This document shows, one piece after another, positions 26,488-58,201 of a stretch of 64,000 nt of DNA. Position 1 is the first letter of the stretch, and each line of letters starts with the position of its first letter. Both the position numbers and the translations under genes were made by a program. This stretch comes from Lota lota (lineage: Eukaryota; Chordata; Actinopteri; Gadiformes; Lotidae): assembly GCA_026745465.1 (NCBI GenBank), contig JACYXH010000177.1, positions 472,759 through 536,758 of the forward strand, written 5' to 3'. A model generated the notes under the pieces. That model did not search any database. It saw only the letters and a list, made by a program, of their open reading frames with translations, and was not told where the DNA came from.

Positions 26488-26597
26488 TGATGTGAAATTT
26501 TGATGTTTCACATTTGATGTGAAATTTTGATGTTTCACATTTGATGTGAAATTTTGATGTTTCACATTTGATGTGAAATTTCACATCAAATGTGAAA
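26488..26597. repeat. 27-bp tandem repeat ending in a 38-bp perfect palindrome
   Basis: Three identical 27-bp units (26488-26514, 26515-26541, 26542-26568), each with TGATGTGAAA and TGATGTTTCACA, run into a perfect palindrome at 26560-26597 centred between 26578 and 26579. The half-site motif TTTGATGTGAAA recurs in both orientations. No coding frame explains it. Confidence 0.93.
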
Positions 26598-28102
26598 TTA
26601 TGTCTTCAGAATTCCTTACAAGGATACACAAACACATCGCAAAACAACTCAAGATTTTATAATTTACCTCTTGACCTAAATTCCAAGGTCAATTCTAAGT
26701 TAAACCAGGTATCTTTAAAAAGGTCTGTTTGTTTTCTGTCTATTTTGAGAAAGAAGAATTGCTGCTATGTTATATATCTTCTTCATCGCCCGGCTTAGTA
26801 TAGGCCGGTACCCTCTATAAAAATCAAAGTTTACCCTGAGATAGAACTGGAGCAGTCTTTATTTACACCACTGGGACTATTCCTGAAGGGACGTGACCAG
26901 CTTAACTTATAGGTCCACCTGACAGCACTTTTAAATGCTTGGCAGACACTGACGATGAGTATGTGATGTATTCCTAATGAGTCTTAGTCTGTGTATTTGG
27001 AGCATATGAGTTGCGAGTTCTTTTTTTAAGTGTCCCTTGTTAAAATAGTTACTGAGCGACGTTAAAATGTAGTCACGCTTGAAAAAACATTGTGGCTATT
27101 ATACATTTTCTATTTACCTCTGGTTCTGAAGGATCCAAATGTTGTTTTCTTGACTCCCATGCTCAGTGCTGCAGGCAAATGCCATTGGCGGCATGGTCAA
27201 CATTGAACCAGCATGAGGTAATGACATTACAAGGTTGAGTATCCCTACCTAAGGTCAAAGGTTGTTATGTTTGGTGGGTGTAATTTGAAGAGGCCGTTGC
27301 TAACACAGTTGGTAATAGTATCTTGGGAAAGCGAGGTAGGGTTAATTGGTCACCTTGGGCTGGACAGGCAACTCTGACCACCATCAATTTAGTGAAACTT
27401 GTGTTAACACCAGCAGGTGTTTTGGCAGAGGATGATCAGGTATGTTTTCTATTCAGGCCCTTGTGGTTTGGCGGGTCTGTCCCTTTCCCCTGGACCAATT
27501 AATACCTATATATTGTCTTAGTTGTGATTAAGACAACCAAACCAAACCCACCAACTCCCCAAAATATCTTTAGTCAATCTACAGCTAAATCTGTCCAAAA
27601 AGAGAAAGAAGGTATCTGACCTCAATACATGTACTAGAGTGCAGTGCAGACCATAAATCTGAAAGCTAGAAAAACTAGGCTACATGACTGCTACAGCTTT
27701 AAATACCAGGTACAACTTCTTAAGTCTTAACTCCACAAATAAATTAAAACCTTAAACAGATCCTGTGTAAATAGAGACTTTGTGTCACGACACAGTCATT
27801 CCTACCTTCTTCCAAATTTAAAAGATTCATACCCTTATAGTTACCTAATGTAGTGGCTGTGACAAAAATAAGTACACTCATCTTGAGCATAAGAACCGCG
27901 GTCCCATGGAATGGTCCCCTTGGGAGGACCTGAGGGTGAGGGGTGAGATGGAGAAGGCAGGAGGCAGAGATAAAATGGACGACTGGTACCGTGACTGGAA
28001 CCCATTGAAGGGATGGATGTCCCTGGCTCAATGAAAAGAACAGACCCGACTTCACGAGTGCCAAGATGCAAATAATGATAGCTTCTGTTGTACCATACAC
28101 CC

Positions 28103-28243
<141 letters not shown>

Positions 28244-29330
28244 GGTTTGTTAGAGATTAAGAAAGCAATTGTGTTTTCTGTCACAATTGGGATTTGTGTC
28301 ACTCACAATAAAGATATCTTCATCTAACCATTATATGGCCTAACCTACACTATTTTTGTGATGAAAAATAAAAATGAAATGGTATTGTATTCAATAGTTG
28401 GCTACTGATTGTAAACACTCAATTTGTATTGAATTAGTAAAATATGATGCATAATAACCGATGAAATACTTGAAAAACATTATTATATATTTTGATATTC
28501 AGAGATCCAGAATCAAAAATAATATAAATTGTCATAATTCAACAAACGGTCAAAGACCACACAAAAACGCACGCGCGAGCACACAACTGTTTTCAGCCAT
28601 TGAACCTGTAATGACCATAACAGAATGACGACATCAACTCCTACATGCCACCCGAAATTCCGTTGGCGCCTTTGAAGATGTTTTCTCTGACGTCTTAGAT
28701 TTTTAAAGGTTCTTTTAGTGAGCAAATTAGAACGACGTCAATTCCCAAGGAATCAGGCGTGTTACCATGGCTATACAATAATAGCCAACGAGGGTCGTAA
28801 ATCTGTTGAAATGTTGGCCCTAATGCCGTGAAGTAGGCCTGGCCCACGCGGGAAGACAACCCAAAAGAGCACATCAGAAGTAGACAAATAGCTCCGGTAG
28901 GTTTTAATATGTGGCAAAATTAAAGGAGCGTGCGCAAACTTCCAAAGTGACGTGCGTAGCTAGAAAAAAGAAGATGCCCATAGGTCAGCCATGTGTCAGT
29001 ACGGGTATTAAGAGTAATGATTCTTCAAGAAGGGCCAAAATAGTCAGATAAAAGCAGCATTGATTCTCTATAATAATACAATATATGATACATAACTATA
29101 ATATAAAATTAGCTATATTCAGCCTTTAATAACTTAAATGCCTACCATTAAACTACCAGAAAGCTATTATTTGACAAGTCAAAGTTTCAATTAAGATGTT
29201 GGGCCAATTTAGGCTATTGGCAACACGGCTACACCATCTCGTCCATATTACCATTCCTGTTCTCATTCCCATACCATATCCTACCCCACCCTACCCTATT
29301 CTACCCTATCCCCATCAAGGACTGTAAGAG

Positions 29331-29368
29331 TGACATCAGCAGCAACAATGAAGGGTCTCACTATAAAA
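29331..29368 (+). promoter_or_regulatory. pth promoter: CRE-like site and TATA box
   Basis: TGACATCA at 29331-29338 differs from the palindromic CRE by one base. TATAAAA is at 29362-29368. A start near 29,390 would give a noncoding exon ending at 29500 (donor GTATGT), matching the usual PTH layout of an untranslated first exon. Confidence 0.7.
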
Positions 29369-29636
29369 GAACCTGGAGGAGTTCAGTTCTTATCCGATCT
29401 GCTATGAAACTATACCACAGCATATTTCTTTCTTTAGTTATTTTGCACCAACACCATCTTTTGACAACAACACAGAGGCTGTACTTTTTTTTTTACAAAG
29501 GTATGTAGTTATTTTTCTAAGTTATGCTAACTAAATGTAGGCTATAGGTTCTGTTGTGTTTTTTGTAATCATTTTATGTTCAAACAGACTACTGATTGTG
29601 TGGTTCTCATGCTAAAGCACTTTCTTTTTACAGAAC

Positions 29637-30108
29637 ATGAATATCAAGATGCAAATAAAAGATGTGGCTAAAACGTTGCATGTTGTCCTCTTCGTTGGCC
29701 TGTACATTCTGGCACATTGCGGGGCACAACCACTCAGGTATTTGCCTAAGTTCAATTCCTCATTCACGTAAAGGTAATAATAATAATAATTTAGTGATGA
29801 AATGATGCCAATTGAATAAATGTAACAAACCTTCACGTTGGCACGTCTTTTCTCCACAAAGGAAAAGGTCGGTGAGCGAAGTTCAACTTATGCACAATGT
29901 GTGGGAGCACAAGCACGCGCTAGACCGTCAGGATTGGCTTCAGATGAAACTGGGAAACATTCACACCGGATCGATCAGCAGTGCGGGACGGCCGGGGAAA
30001 GGTCCTCTTCTTTTGAACCTACCTGATTCCAAGGACCTAACGCCCGAGCAAATCACATTGGCTTTGAACCTTTTGGATAAGGTTCTGAACTCAAGACACT
30101 CGCATTAA
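29637..30108 (+). CDS. pth: Parathyroid hormone precursor
   Basis: Two coding exons, 29637-29737 and 29862-30108 (donor GTATTT, acceptor ACAAAG, phase 2), encode 115 residues. A noncoding exon precedes them. The N-terminus is a secretion signal with hydrophobic core HVVLFVGLYILAHC. The propeptide ends in RKR, and the mature 79-residue peptide starts SVSEVQLMHN. The receptor-activating 1-34 region is recognisable, with SVSE at 1-4, LMHN at 7-10 and DWLQMKL at 22-28. Human mature PTH is 84 residues. In vertebrates PTH acts through PTH1R-type receptors in calcium and phosphate balance; fish lack parathyroid glands, so the source tissue differs. The intron phase and position between pre- and pro-regions match vertebrate PTH. 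Fish have more than one PTH paralogue; adjacency to btbd10/bmal1 argues for the orthologue of mammalian PTH, but a or b cannot be decided here. Confidence 0.93.
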
Positions 30109-31990
30109 TACCAACCATAAATGCCATGATTCAACCCCTGTAATACTTAAAGCATAGACTACTTAATAGGCTACTTACAAGTATTGGCCGATTTAATTAA
30201 TATGCCCACCTATGCGTATTGCCTACTTATTTATAATAGCCTTTTTTAATAGGTGCTGCCCAATGAGAAAATACGATTTTAGTTTTTGTTTAGTTTTTCC
30301 ATGTCTAGTGTTATTTTCTAAGCAGAGTTTATATGTGTATATTGTTGACAACGGGGACCTTTTGAACAAGAAAAATGTCCATATCGTTAATGCGTCAAGA
30401 ACTTGTCAATTGTATTTGTCAATGATAATTGGTGTATAAGCAGCAAATTAATGAATGACAAATAGTACACATAGGCCTACACAAATAATTATGAGAAACG
30501 CTAGTAGGATCAACTTTTGGGGGGTTCATACAAAAATGTAAATTGTCTTACTTTAAATTATTTGTTTTTTCGTAGTCCATCAGTTGTTGTTCAGAGTTGT
30601 TGAGTCTACCAATACTTTTTTTTAATCATTTTTTGCACTCGCAGCTGGATACTGTTGATTGTTAGACCAGCTATTAGAGCGATGATATCGAATGTCATAT
30701 CTGTGTTTGTATATATTTATGTTGGCCTATTATATACTTCATTATTACGAATGTAGACTTTTGCTAGAAAGAGATTGGTTGCTTTTCGAACCTTAACAAA
30801 GATTAATGAGATGACAGGGATGCTACTTTTGAGTTTAACAAGAAAATATATAATTCTGTTTGAGAACCCGAAACCTGGTCGAACAAAATAAAAATAAAAC
30901 TGGAACTAAACAGCGACGGTTCTCTCGGTACTTTGAGTTCTCGCGATATTGTTCTACCAAGTCCGCTTTTAAAACCCAAACAAATGGTCTTTGCCAAGTG
31001 TGCAAGTTTTTTTGGAGGAAAAAACTAAAAGGGGTCGTCAGTCCTCCTCGACTCATTCAGCTATTGCATAGGGGATTATAGACTGCCGTATACATTTTTC
31101 CTTGGAATGTAATTCGAAGAGGTAATCCACACTTACTCATATTTTATGTGTTGGCTAGCGCTAGCCGACTTAGCTCTGTAGGCTGTCTTTAGTTTATATA
31201 ACGTTACTGTTAGTTGTGTTTGTAATAACGTTACCCTTTTGGATTGAACTTTACTTTAATTTGCTATTATATTGTGTTGCCTCTCAAAATAGTGTTTAAA
31301 AAGCTAAATATCGCCCATGCTCATTTTGGAACATAAGTTACTACAATTCTAAAACAGATCAATATTATGATCTGCAGACGGTGGGAACGGGGCTCTTCGT
31401 GGGGGTTTGTTGTATTTCACCTGTCTAATTTTGTTTCTCTAATCGGACACTGAATGTACATTTGCTGCTCTAGTGGTCTGAATGGAATGGCCTGTTGGTA
31501 ACATTGAAATCTAAAATGCGCATGTTGTAGGCTCCGTGTTACCGTGTTTTATATTCCGAATGAGCAGGAAATCATATCAGTGATTTTGCCCAGTGGATTC
31601 GTTATACTGTCAGGGGAACGGGGTGTAAATGTGTAGCAGATGCTTTGACGCCTAATCCTATCCATGCCTTATCTGGCTTCCCGATTATCATCAAGCTTGT
31701 TTAAAGAATTGCATGGCCGATGTGGCGCTGTTCACACAACTTGGAACCTAAACATTGAATTAAAGGAGGAAATAGCCGCGGTTAACCCAGGTAAGACGAC
31801 TTAAATCGGGTTTGAATGTGACAGGGATGATCTGTATGGCCCTGCTGGCTGGACACAGGTAAAACCATAGTTTAAACAGTCCCCTAGTGTCGCAACTACG
31901 CCATTGCCCTGACTCGTGCAATAGTATGTTCCTGCAATACCGGAGGCAGCAGTTTCAGGACCAACACGCCTAGGAGATTTCTAGGACCCT

Positions 31991-32022
31991 ATTAATTAAT
32001 TAATTAATTAATTAATTAATTA
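31991..32022. repeat. (ATTA)n tetranucleotide repeat
   Basis: Eight ATTA units, 29 bp upstream of the TTAA-bounded element. Confidence 0.9.
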
Positions 32023-32050
32023 GTTTGTTTATTTTTTTAGGTTTTTGACT

Positions 32051-32416
32051 TTAAAGGTCCAGTGTGTACAATGTAGTAGCAACTAGTGGTGAAGTGGCAG
32101 ATTGCCACAAACTGAGGAGGTCCGTCTGTGCAGTGGTTGCTGACCATGTCCGAGAGAGGGTTAAGCTTCAAGTTCTCTCTAGAGCTCTTTGCTCATTCTG
32201 GGCTACTGTAGAAACATGGCGGCGCAACATGGCGGCCTCCATGGAAGAGGACCCGCTCCATGTGTGTATATATAAAGGGCTCAAACTAAGGTAATGAAAC
32301 AACTCTTATCTCCATGGGATCATACACAAATTAAAACATGCTTACAAATATGATTCCATTTTGTGACAAGTCTGTTCCGCTCAATGTCACTCAATTCTAC
32401 GCACTGTACATTTTAA
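32051..32416. mobile_element. TTAA-bounded MITE-like element
   Basis: It starts TTAAAGGTCCAGTGTGTA and ends in an imperfect inverted copy (ACGCACTGTACATTTTAA). Inside are the block GGGCTACTGTAGAAACATGG and the copy pair ATGGCGGCGC/ATGGCGGCCT, which I recognise as a widespread fish non-autonomous repeat. It has no coding capacity. Flanking TTAA at both ends would fit a piggyBac-type TSD, but I cannot place the superfamily firmly. Confidence 0.65.
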
Positions 32417-32507
32417 GACCATGGCGAGTAAATTTTTCCTAGGATGACGTTGCACGTTTAGGTAAAATTCTACTTTAATTAATTGCACAGTTTAGCTGAT
32501 TCGATTG

Positions 32508-32710
32508 TTAAGGTTAGGTATTAGGTTAGATGTGGTTAAGTTTAGATATTATACTAGGGATGGTTAAGTTTAGGAATTAGGTTAGACTTGGTTCAATTTA
32601 GGTTTTCGGTTATAGATGGTTAAGTTTAAGTGTTAGGTTATAAATGGTTATGTTTATTGTTAGTTAACTTACTTTTAAATATGGTCAAGTTTAAGTTTTA
32701 GGTTAGCTGT
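32508..32710. repeat. Degenerate GGTTAAG/GGTTAG-type minisatellite
   Basis: GGTTAAGTTTA, GGTTAGA and close variants recur through about 200 bp with irregular spacing, resembling an old, diverged tandem array. Confidence 0.6.
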
Positions 32711-34151
32711 GTGTTGTTTCATCACGTTTTAATGATCTATTTAGATGTTTCGCCATCCATGGAAAAATAAACTCACGTCCCGAAGGCAGTGTCACGAGGG
32801 TAGGGTCTTAGAACTGCGGTCTTGGCGTGCGGTCCTGAAACTGCAGCCCCTGGTATGCAAGAACACTACTCGGCTCGTGTGGTGTTGCAATGTTTCTTTC
32901 TTGGGTTGAACTTACGAATGGACCCTAAATTGCTGAATCTAAATAGGAAAGATAAAATAGCGTTTCTGTCTCCAATATAGCAGATAGACCAGTGTGTTAT
33001 TTGCGGACCAAAAATAGGTAAAATCTGGACAAATGGCCATATCAACCATTTAATTCGCAGAGGCACAATGAGATCGGAAGCAGGACAATAATGTATCTGA
33101 CAATAAGCTAGATAATTTGCAGACGGCCAATGAGGTCGGGCATTTCTACGTCAGCGGATGTGCTCAATTCGTGCATGCATGCCCACATTGCCCTGCAGAG
33201 CACGCGGCCATTCATATTTGAAGGTACCAGTGACTCTGAATGGCAAGGGGCGCCTCTCTTTCACGCCTCCTTGTCTTTTTGTTATCGGAAACAAGCCTTT
33301 GTGGTTGAGGCTGCCTACGAACAGCAAGTGAGTTTGGCACAATGGAGTCTGTGAAATAATGCAGAAGTTGGCAAGTAATGAGCGAGGATGCTGAACCTGC
33401 TGGCAAGCCCGCTTTGTTCGGAGGAGCACAAGCCTTCTGCGCTGCTGTCATTCCGCAGCTCGTCCCCTGCTGCTTTGTCTTTAGTTTGCCCGGTGATCCC
33501 TACTGGTAGGTGGATGACATGCCTCTCTGTGCATCGTTTTTATTGTCATGTGTTAAGCTTTTAGGATCATTACAAGGCTACTTCACTGCTAACTATTTCA
33601 TGTTTAAACTTGAATTATAAATTCAAATTCAAATGACAACGATGGCTGTTGTAATTATATCTTCGTTGACAATACATTTGGATTTGAGCTGCACCTTTCT
33701 TTCGGTTCAACGCTAGCCGTGTCAGCAGTATAAATAATGAATGGGACCCTTTACTTTCACAAACACTGCTCACGACCAGTGCTTAAAATAGACTTGGCGC
33801 GGCATGCTTCTTTGCCTGATTTTGCCTAGTGGCTTAATATTGGGTTTATACAATACACCTGTCGAAGGCGGGAAGCGAGGTGAAATGTCAGAACATGATA
33901 TATAATTTTCTTGCCTGTACAATATCGCTAGCTGTGGTTTTGCAACACCTTTTGCAGGATGAGCATACCCCAACCTCCTTTGTTCTTTCTATGACCGATG
34001 GTACAGCACCCGCCTGAGTTCCTGGCAAGCTGCAGGACGCCGCATATGCTATACGATCCGCATTCAGATATGCCAATGAGCCAATTATTGATATGTCATC
34101 ACAAGAATCACTTGAACTACGCATTTGCGTTGTAAATTGAGCGTATATAAG

Positions 34152-34152
<1 letters not shown>

Positions 34153-34247
<95 letters not shown>
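34153..34247. repeat. (GT)n microsatellite
   Basis: About 47 GT units. Confidence 0.95.
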
Positions 34248-34249
<2 letters not shown>

Positions 34250-34929
34250 GCTATGGTGACCCTAATCTTCAAGGACACCACCAGTTTGCACAATGGACAT
34301 CTGGCACTGGGATGTGGGCACAGACACTCGGGGTGGTGGGTGGGGGGTCACTGCCAAGTGACTGAGTCATTTGCATTCGTTTGTTAAAGACTGCAGCAGA
34401 TCTTTATTTTTTTTCTTTGTTTGCCTTGCCTTGCAATTCTAGCAGACGTGTCATATAATACCCATGTTTAACTTAATCTTGGGAGTGGGCTAGAAGCGTT
34501 CATCTTCGATGTTGGACCTTGATGGGTGTGTGTCTGGTGTGCTTCTGCAGATAAATACTTATTTTTTTCAATACTGTAAGAGCCAACCCGACAACCATAC
34601 ATAAAGTTAGTAAGCCAGCTATGCATTACATACTTTGAAACACTATGAAAGGTATAGTGTATCTGGACAGTGAGTTGCACAACGTAATTCAAGATGGTTT
34701 GCATATGTAGCAAGTGTGCACTTTTAACTCTAGGGTTTTAAAAAGCAAACCAGACTCTTTGTCTTGTTAATTCAAAATGCCCTGCCAAAAACCAAAGTAC
34801 ACTGAAAGCACATTTTTGTAGATATAATTAGATTTATGAGAAAATAATTTGATTTATTAAGGCATGTGTAAACCTTGAACCGATAAGCAATTGATTTATA
34901 TTGATCTTTCATGATTTGATAGTGAGAGG

Positions 34930-35174
34930 GTGGCTTAGCTCGGCTTAGCTCAGGAGGTAGAGCGGGTTAACTAGTAACCGGAATGTTGCTAGTTAGATCC
35001 CTGGGTCCTCCTAGCTGAGTGACGAGGTGTCCCTGAGCAAGACACCTAGCCCTAACTGCTCCCGACGAGCTGGCTGTCATCTTGCATGGTTGACTCCGCC
35101 GTCGGTATGTGAATGTGTGTATGAATGGTTGTAAGTTGCTTTGGATAAAAGCGTCTGCTAAATGTAATGTAAAT
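34930..35174 (+). mobile_element. tRNA-derived SINE
   Basis: The head carries an A-box-like TAGCTCAGGAGGTAGAGCG (34946-34964) and a diverged B-box-like GTTGCTAGTTAGATCCC. The body contains GAGCAAGACACCTAGCCCTA. The tail TTGGATAAAAGCGTCTGCTA then AATGTAATGTAAATG is common to many teleost tRNA SINEs. The B-box has drifted, so it is probably not transcribed by pol III. Confidence 0.8.
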
Positions 35175-36127
35175 GAGAGGGTTGGGCTTAATTACTTGGA
35201 GCATGATCATGTGTTTTATTGTGCCATTGTCCAGTTCATGTCTTCATTGTTTGGATTCATGTCTATGCATGTTGTTGTGAGACAGGTGCTTGTGGAAGAT
35301 GTAATCGAAGAAGACAAAGATAGTTCTCGGACACCGTCTGAGTATGCTCATTAGGTGCTCCATCTTCATTAGGTGTAAAAGCAACATGGAGAGCATGGAT
35401 CACTTTTGCTCGCTCCAGAGAGTTTCCGTCACAGACTGCTTATGAAACTCCAATGGGCATCATCACATTTCCAGTCGGAGCCAGAGGCATTATACATTAT
35501 ATAGGACATTCTCCACACCCTCATTTATCAAGTGCCTGTACGTTTGCATATACAGTGCAAAATCTGCATTTTATTTCATAGTTTCTCTGTGTTTGCATGG
35601 TCCTCTATTATGGCTTGAGCTCAATAAACACTAAGTAGGGAAATGTCTTTAGCACACTTGTAAGCAGACATGCTTCTTTTCACCCTTTGTGGATCTTTGC
35701 TATAAATATTTAATTCTTATTAATGGTGCCTTGCAGCAGGTACTGATGTAAAAGTCAGTCACTCAGGCACCCATGTGCTGACAAGGCAGCACCTGTTACT
35801 ATCCTGCTCAGGGCCACTTAACTCGTCAGGAGGCGAAGCTGCACCGGGCCTCCTATCAACACAGGATATTAAATTCCTTGCTGGATTATATATGTGAGCA
35901 CAAATGCCTTCCTAAACACATAAGCGAAAAACTATTGTGAAATATATTTCCTTTTTATATGACATTAGCAAATGTTAATACTAATTTCATTTTGTCATTT
36001 GTTGCATTGAGGCATTGGCATGGCATGCATTTTTGCCTTTTGAAAAATAGTTGTTGGCTTGGGTGAGAAAAGACAAAGTGAGCTGATCTTCCGTTTTAGT
36101 CCGCCTCGACCAGTCCATCACGCATAA

Positions 36128-44085
<7,958 letters not shown>

Positions 44086-44583
44086 AACTGACAACCACCC
44101 ACCCATCACCATGTCTCCCCTTTGCACGTGGCCATCGGCCATTTTGCCTTCTCTTGCACATATGCCACCTCAAAGTAGAAAGACTGTTGAGATAAATTTG
44201 CACTTGACACGAGCCGACAATGGATCAAAGCACAGTACCCACATGGCAAACCCCCATCCCATGTTTTATTTATGCTGATTTTTTTTTACCCGACAAAGGA
44301 GAAGTTTTTGGCAGCATTGTATGTATGTCCACATAGGGAGGAGAAAGTACTTCAGAGTTAGGATTCAGTATTACTTGGGATATGCGTCTGCATGCAAGTA
44401 GTACTTCAGAATTAGGATTCAGTAATACTCGGGATATGCGACTGCATGTAAGTAAGTGGGGTTGAACACTCTACGTTACACTGAGGAAATTACTTCTAAT
44501 GATGCTGTTTGACAGTTGGCTGAATGGGATGTTTCACTTTTCTATGCCAAGTTTTCCACACATGGTCTTCTTTAGACTGCATT

Positions 44584-44726
<143 letters not shown>

Positions 44727-44763
44727 TTTTAACAATCTTTGCACAGCCACTACCCCCAATAAA

Positions 44764-47519
44764 TAATGTCATAATTTAATTGACTGAAAGGTAAATCAGC
44801 CTTATGTTTGGTCAAACTTTGAAATTGTTGACACACAAGGTAAACACAGCCTTTTCTAATAAATAGTAAATTTTCCAGAGTTAACCGCTTTCCCTATGTT
44901 CATTTATTATTATTGTACTAGTAAAATGCTGTTTACACCTGGGTCACTACCAATTCGTTTCTCCAGTGTCCAGTAGACCTCCAAGTAAAAGATGGCTGCT
45001 TGGGTTTTAGGAGTGTCTCAACATGGCGTGGCAGATATCTAGCTAGGATATCAACATATTAGAAATATTCATTTTACTGACAAGATGAAAGGATACTGAG
45101 TATTATCACTGGTTCCTAGACAGGTAAAAAGCCAAATTAATTGAGGTTAAAAATAAAATTGAAGCCATGTAATGGGCAAAAACAATACTGACGTGAATAA
45201 TTTGCTATCGTACTCCATGAAATAAAATAATGATTCTACGTTTGAACCTTCTCTTTAAATAATAGTATTCAGTGACAAAACACACAGTACACCAACTGGC
45301 TCAACGACAGAAACCAATTTTTATTTGAAAAATATTTGACTGCAGATACATTACACATCATACTCATATATTTGCATAAAGTATACTCTCAACATATTTA
45401 AAGATCTGATACATTACTGTGAGGTTGGAAAGAGGCAGTATATTAACAAGGGTCCATCTTGTTGGTTGTGTGTAGTGTGAAAGCATTGCAAGATAACTAT
45501 TAAACCAGAGACCAGGAGATACAGCATCACCAGCAAGTGTGTGTGAGGATGCCGGTCACAATCACCTGTTGAACATTACCATTATACAGACCCTTACTTT
45601 AAGAATATAAACAAGTTTTGTTGTGCAAGGTGAAAAAGATAGTTATGCTTTTTGTCCAACAAAACATTTTTTTACCGGTACTTGTAGCATTGTATACCAT
45701 TATAAGAGGTAGAAAAACTGTACAATATTACAACATTAAGATTAAAATCAAATTAAGTGAAAACATTGAATTTTATTCAAGATCATCTCACTGATTAAAT
45801 TCACGTCACCTTCAAGGTGAGCGAACTTTGAGGAAATTTGACATGCCAAATTTGTCTTTTTCTACCACCAATGGATACCCATCTGATGAGACATTAGAAT
45901 AAAAAAAAGGCATGCGGGTTTCATTTGACCCAAAATGTAGCTTCAGTAAATTTAGCAGCTAACTTCTGCCTCAGTCTTGTTTTATATGGGAGGGATTCTA
46001 AGTGACTACCTTTGATAGTCATGTAGGGGGGATTAGAAAATAGAAGATCGCCGAGTAGGACCACAGAGATTCTAATTTAAATTATAGATATTCTGAGCAT
46101 CAGGTTATACTTGGCAAATACAAATTTACAATTGGAAAAAGGAACACAGACATTAAGAAATATTTTCAGATATATAGTCCCTTCTGATTATGATTCTCGT
46201 GGGATCCAATTTCATCAACAAATAAGATCACTAAAAGAGGTTACACGTGCCGGTTAAAATTTGTAAATGTGTTGAAACTTTTTATATTTTAACTAATAAT
46301 CTTAGCTTCCAAAGAAACATCAGCCTGGCCAAAGCATATAAGCTGTTAGAAATTGCCTTTAATTAAAAAAACCTACTCAAATTGGAAGAACAATTTGTTC
46401 AAGGAAGAGCTCTTCATCCTTGTTCCCTTCCCACTAGAACAATTGTTAGTGATACTCAGTTTAGTAATACTTCTGCTGAATGATAGCCTGTGTTCCAACG
46501 GAGTTGCCCTCTTTTGACCCTGGTTAATATGAGGTGCGGAGGTTAGTTTGTCGGACCACATTAGTCCAAATCGTTTTCGTTTTGGTAAATGCAGAGATAC
46601 CCTGTGGTCAAGGGATGGCGTTGTTTGCTACAAGTACAGTAAAAACCGTCTGACAGTATTGATGCAGATTTTTGCAAGGTATGAAAATACCACACTATGG
46701 CAATTCACACAACGTCACTCATAAATCTGATGTTGTATTGCCATCAAATTGCAATCCAATTAGTATCTACCTTTCCTGCATCCCGTTCCTGTAGTGTCAC
46801 TTTTTTTACTCATTTCTAAAGGCTTCACAAGAGAACAAAGTAGGTCGCCTGGAAATGGTATTACTTACTAGCTTAGGGTAGCATTGAAATACAGAATACA
46901 ACAGGTAGCATTAGGTAGGTAGTAGTTAATATGGCATCAGACTCCAAACAAACCTTGACAGTTTCATTGATTAAAAACGGCAGCCGAGGGCTCCTGTTCC
47001 CTAGCCCTATGGTCCTAGAAATCCGTCCTCAGCGCGGAGGCTCCTAGAGGTGGATATGTGTCTGCTCCTCTGACAATCTGTAAAGAGGGGCCATGCTCTT
47101 CGTCACAGCACTCTTCATTCATATCCAGCTAACCTTCATATCCAGCTAACCTTCATAGGAGGAGGAGGCCGTTCTGGAGATCTTGTGCGGTCGATACGGT
47201 TTTCTTTCTTTCTTTTCATGAAGCAACATGTTCGCAACGACCGTGTTCACAAGAAACACTCCCTTTTTGCGCCGTCTAGTGAGGGGCTGTTGTCCTGCAT
47301 GTGACAGTACACACCAGATGAGAGCAGGGGCCGCGCGGGGCGATGCCCAAGCTGGCAGGTCTGCTCTTGTGGGAGGCACCATGCCAAACCGACCTCTGGA
47401 CATACATACGTATATGTAGGGGGAGGGGTGGGGGTGGGGGGTGAGGGGTGTGGGAGGGGTAGCAGGTAGTACGAAGTAGAACCCCCGCCCCACCCTACAC
47501 AGAAACACACACGTGGGTC
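44764..47519. other. Gap between convergent btbd10 and bmal1; mostly bmal1 3' UTR
   Basis: No ORF here looks like a gene. TTTATT at 45320-45325 is AATAAA on the minus strand and would give bmal1 a 3' UTR of about 2.2 kb. The two genes would then end tail to tail about 500 bp apart. The AT-rich, non-repetitive character fits a long UTR. Confidence 0.5.

Positions 47520-58201
<10,682 letters not shown>

Noticed and set aside
33130..33354. Frame with RPFIFEGTSDSEW, loosely similar to the BTBD10 N-terminus
   Set aside because: Only a handful of positions match, the surrounding residues do not fit, and no splice donor gives the right phase into 36163.
34946..35010. Possible tRNA gene
   Set aside because: The A-box is good but the B-box is mutated, the cloverleaf cannot be folded with confidence, and a SINE tail follows.
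35283..35356. Acidic exon-like stretch (LVEDVIEEDKDSSRTPSE) next to the SINE
   Set aside because: Short, without a supporting donor and with a stop soon after; no match to btbd10.
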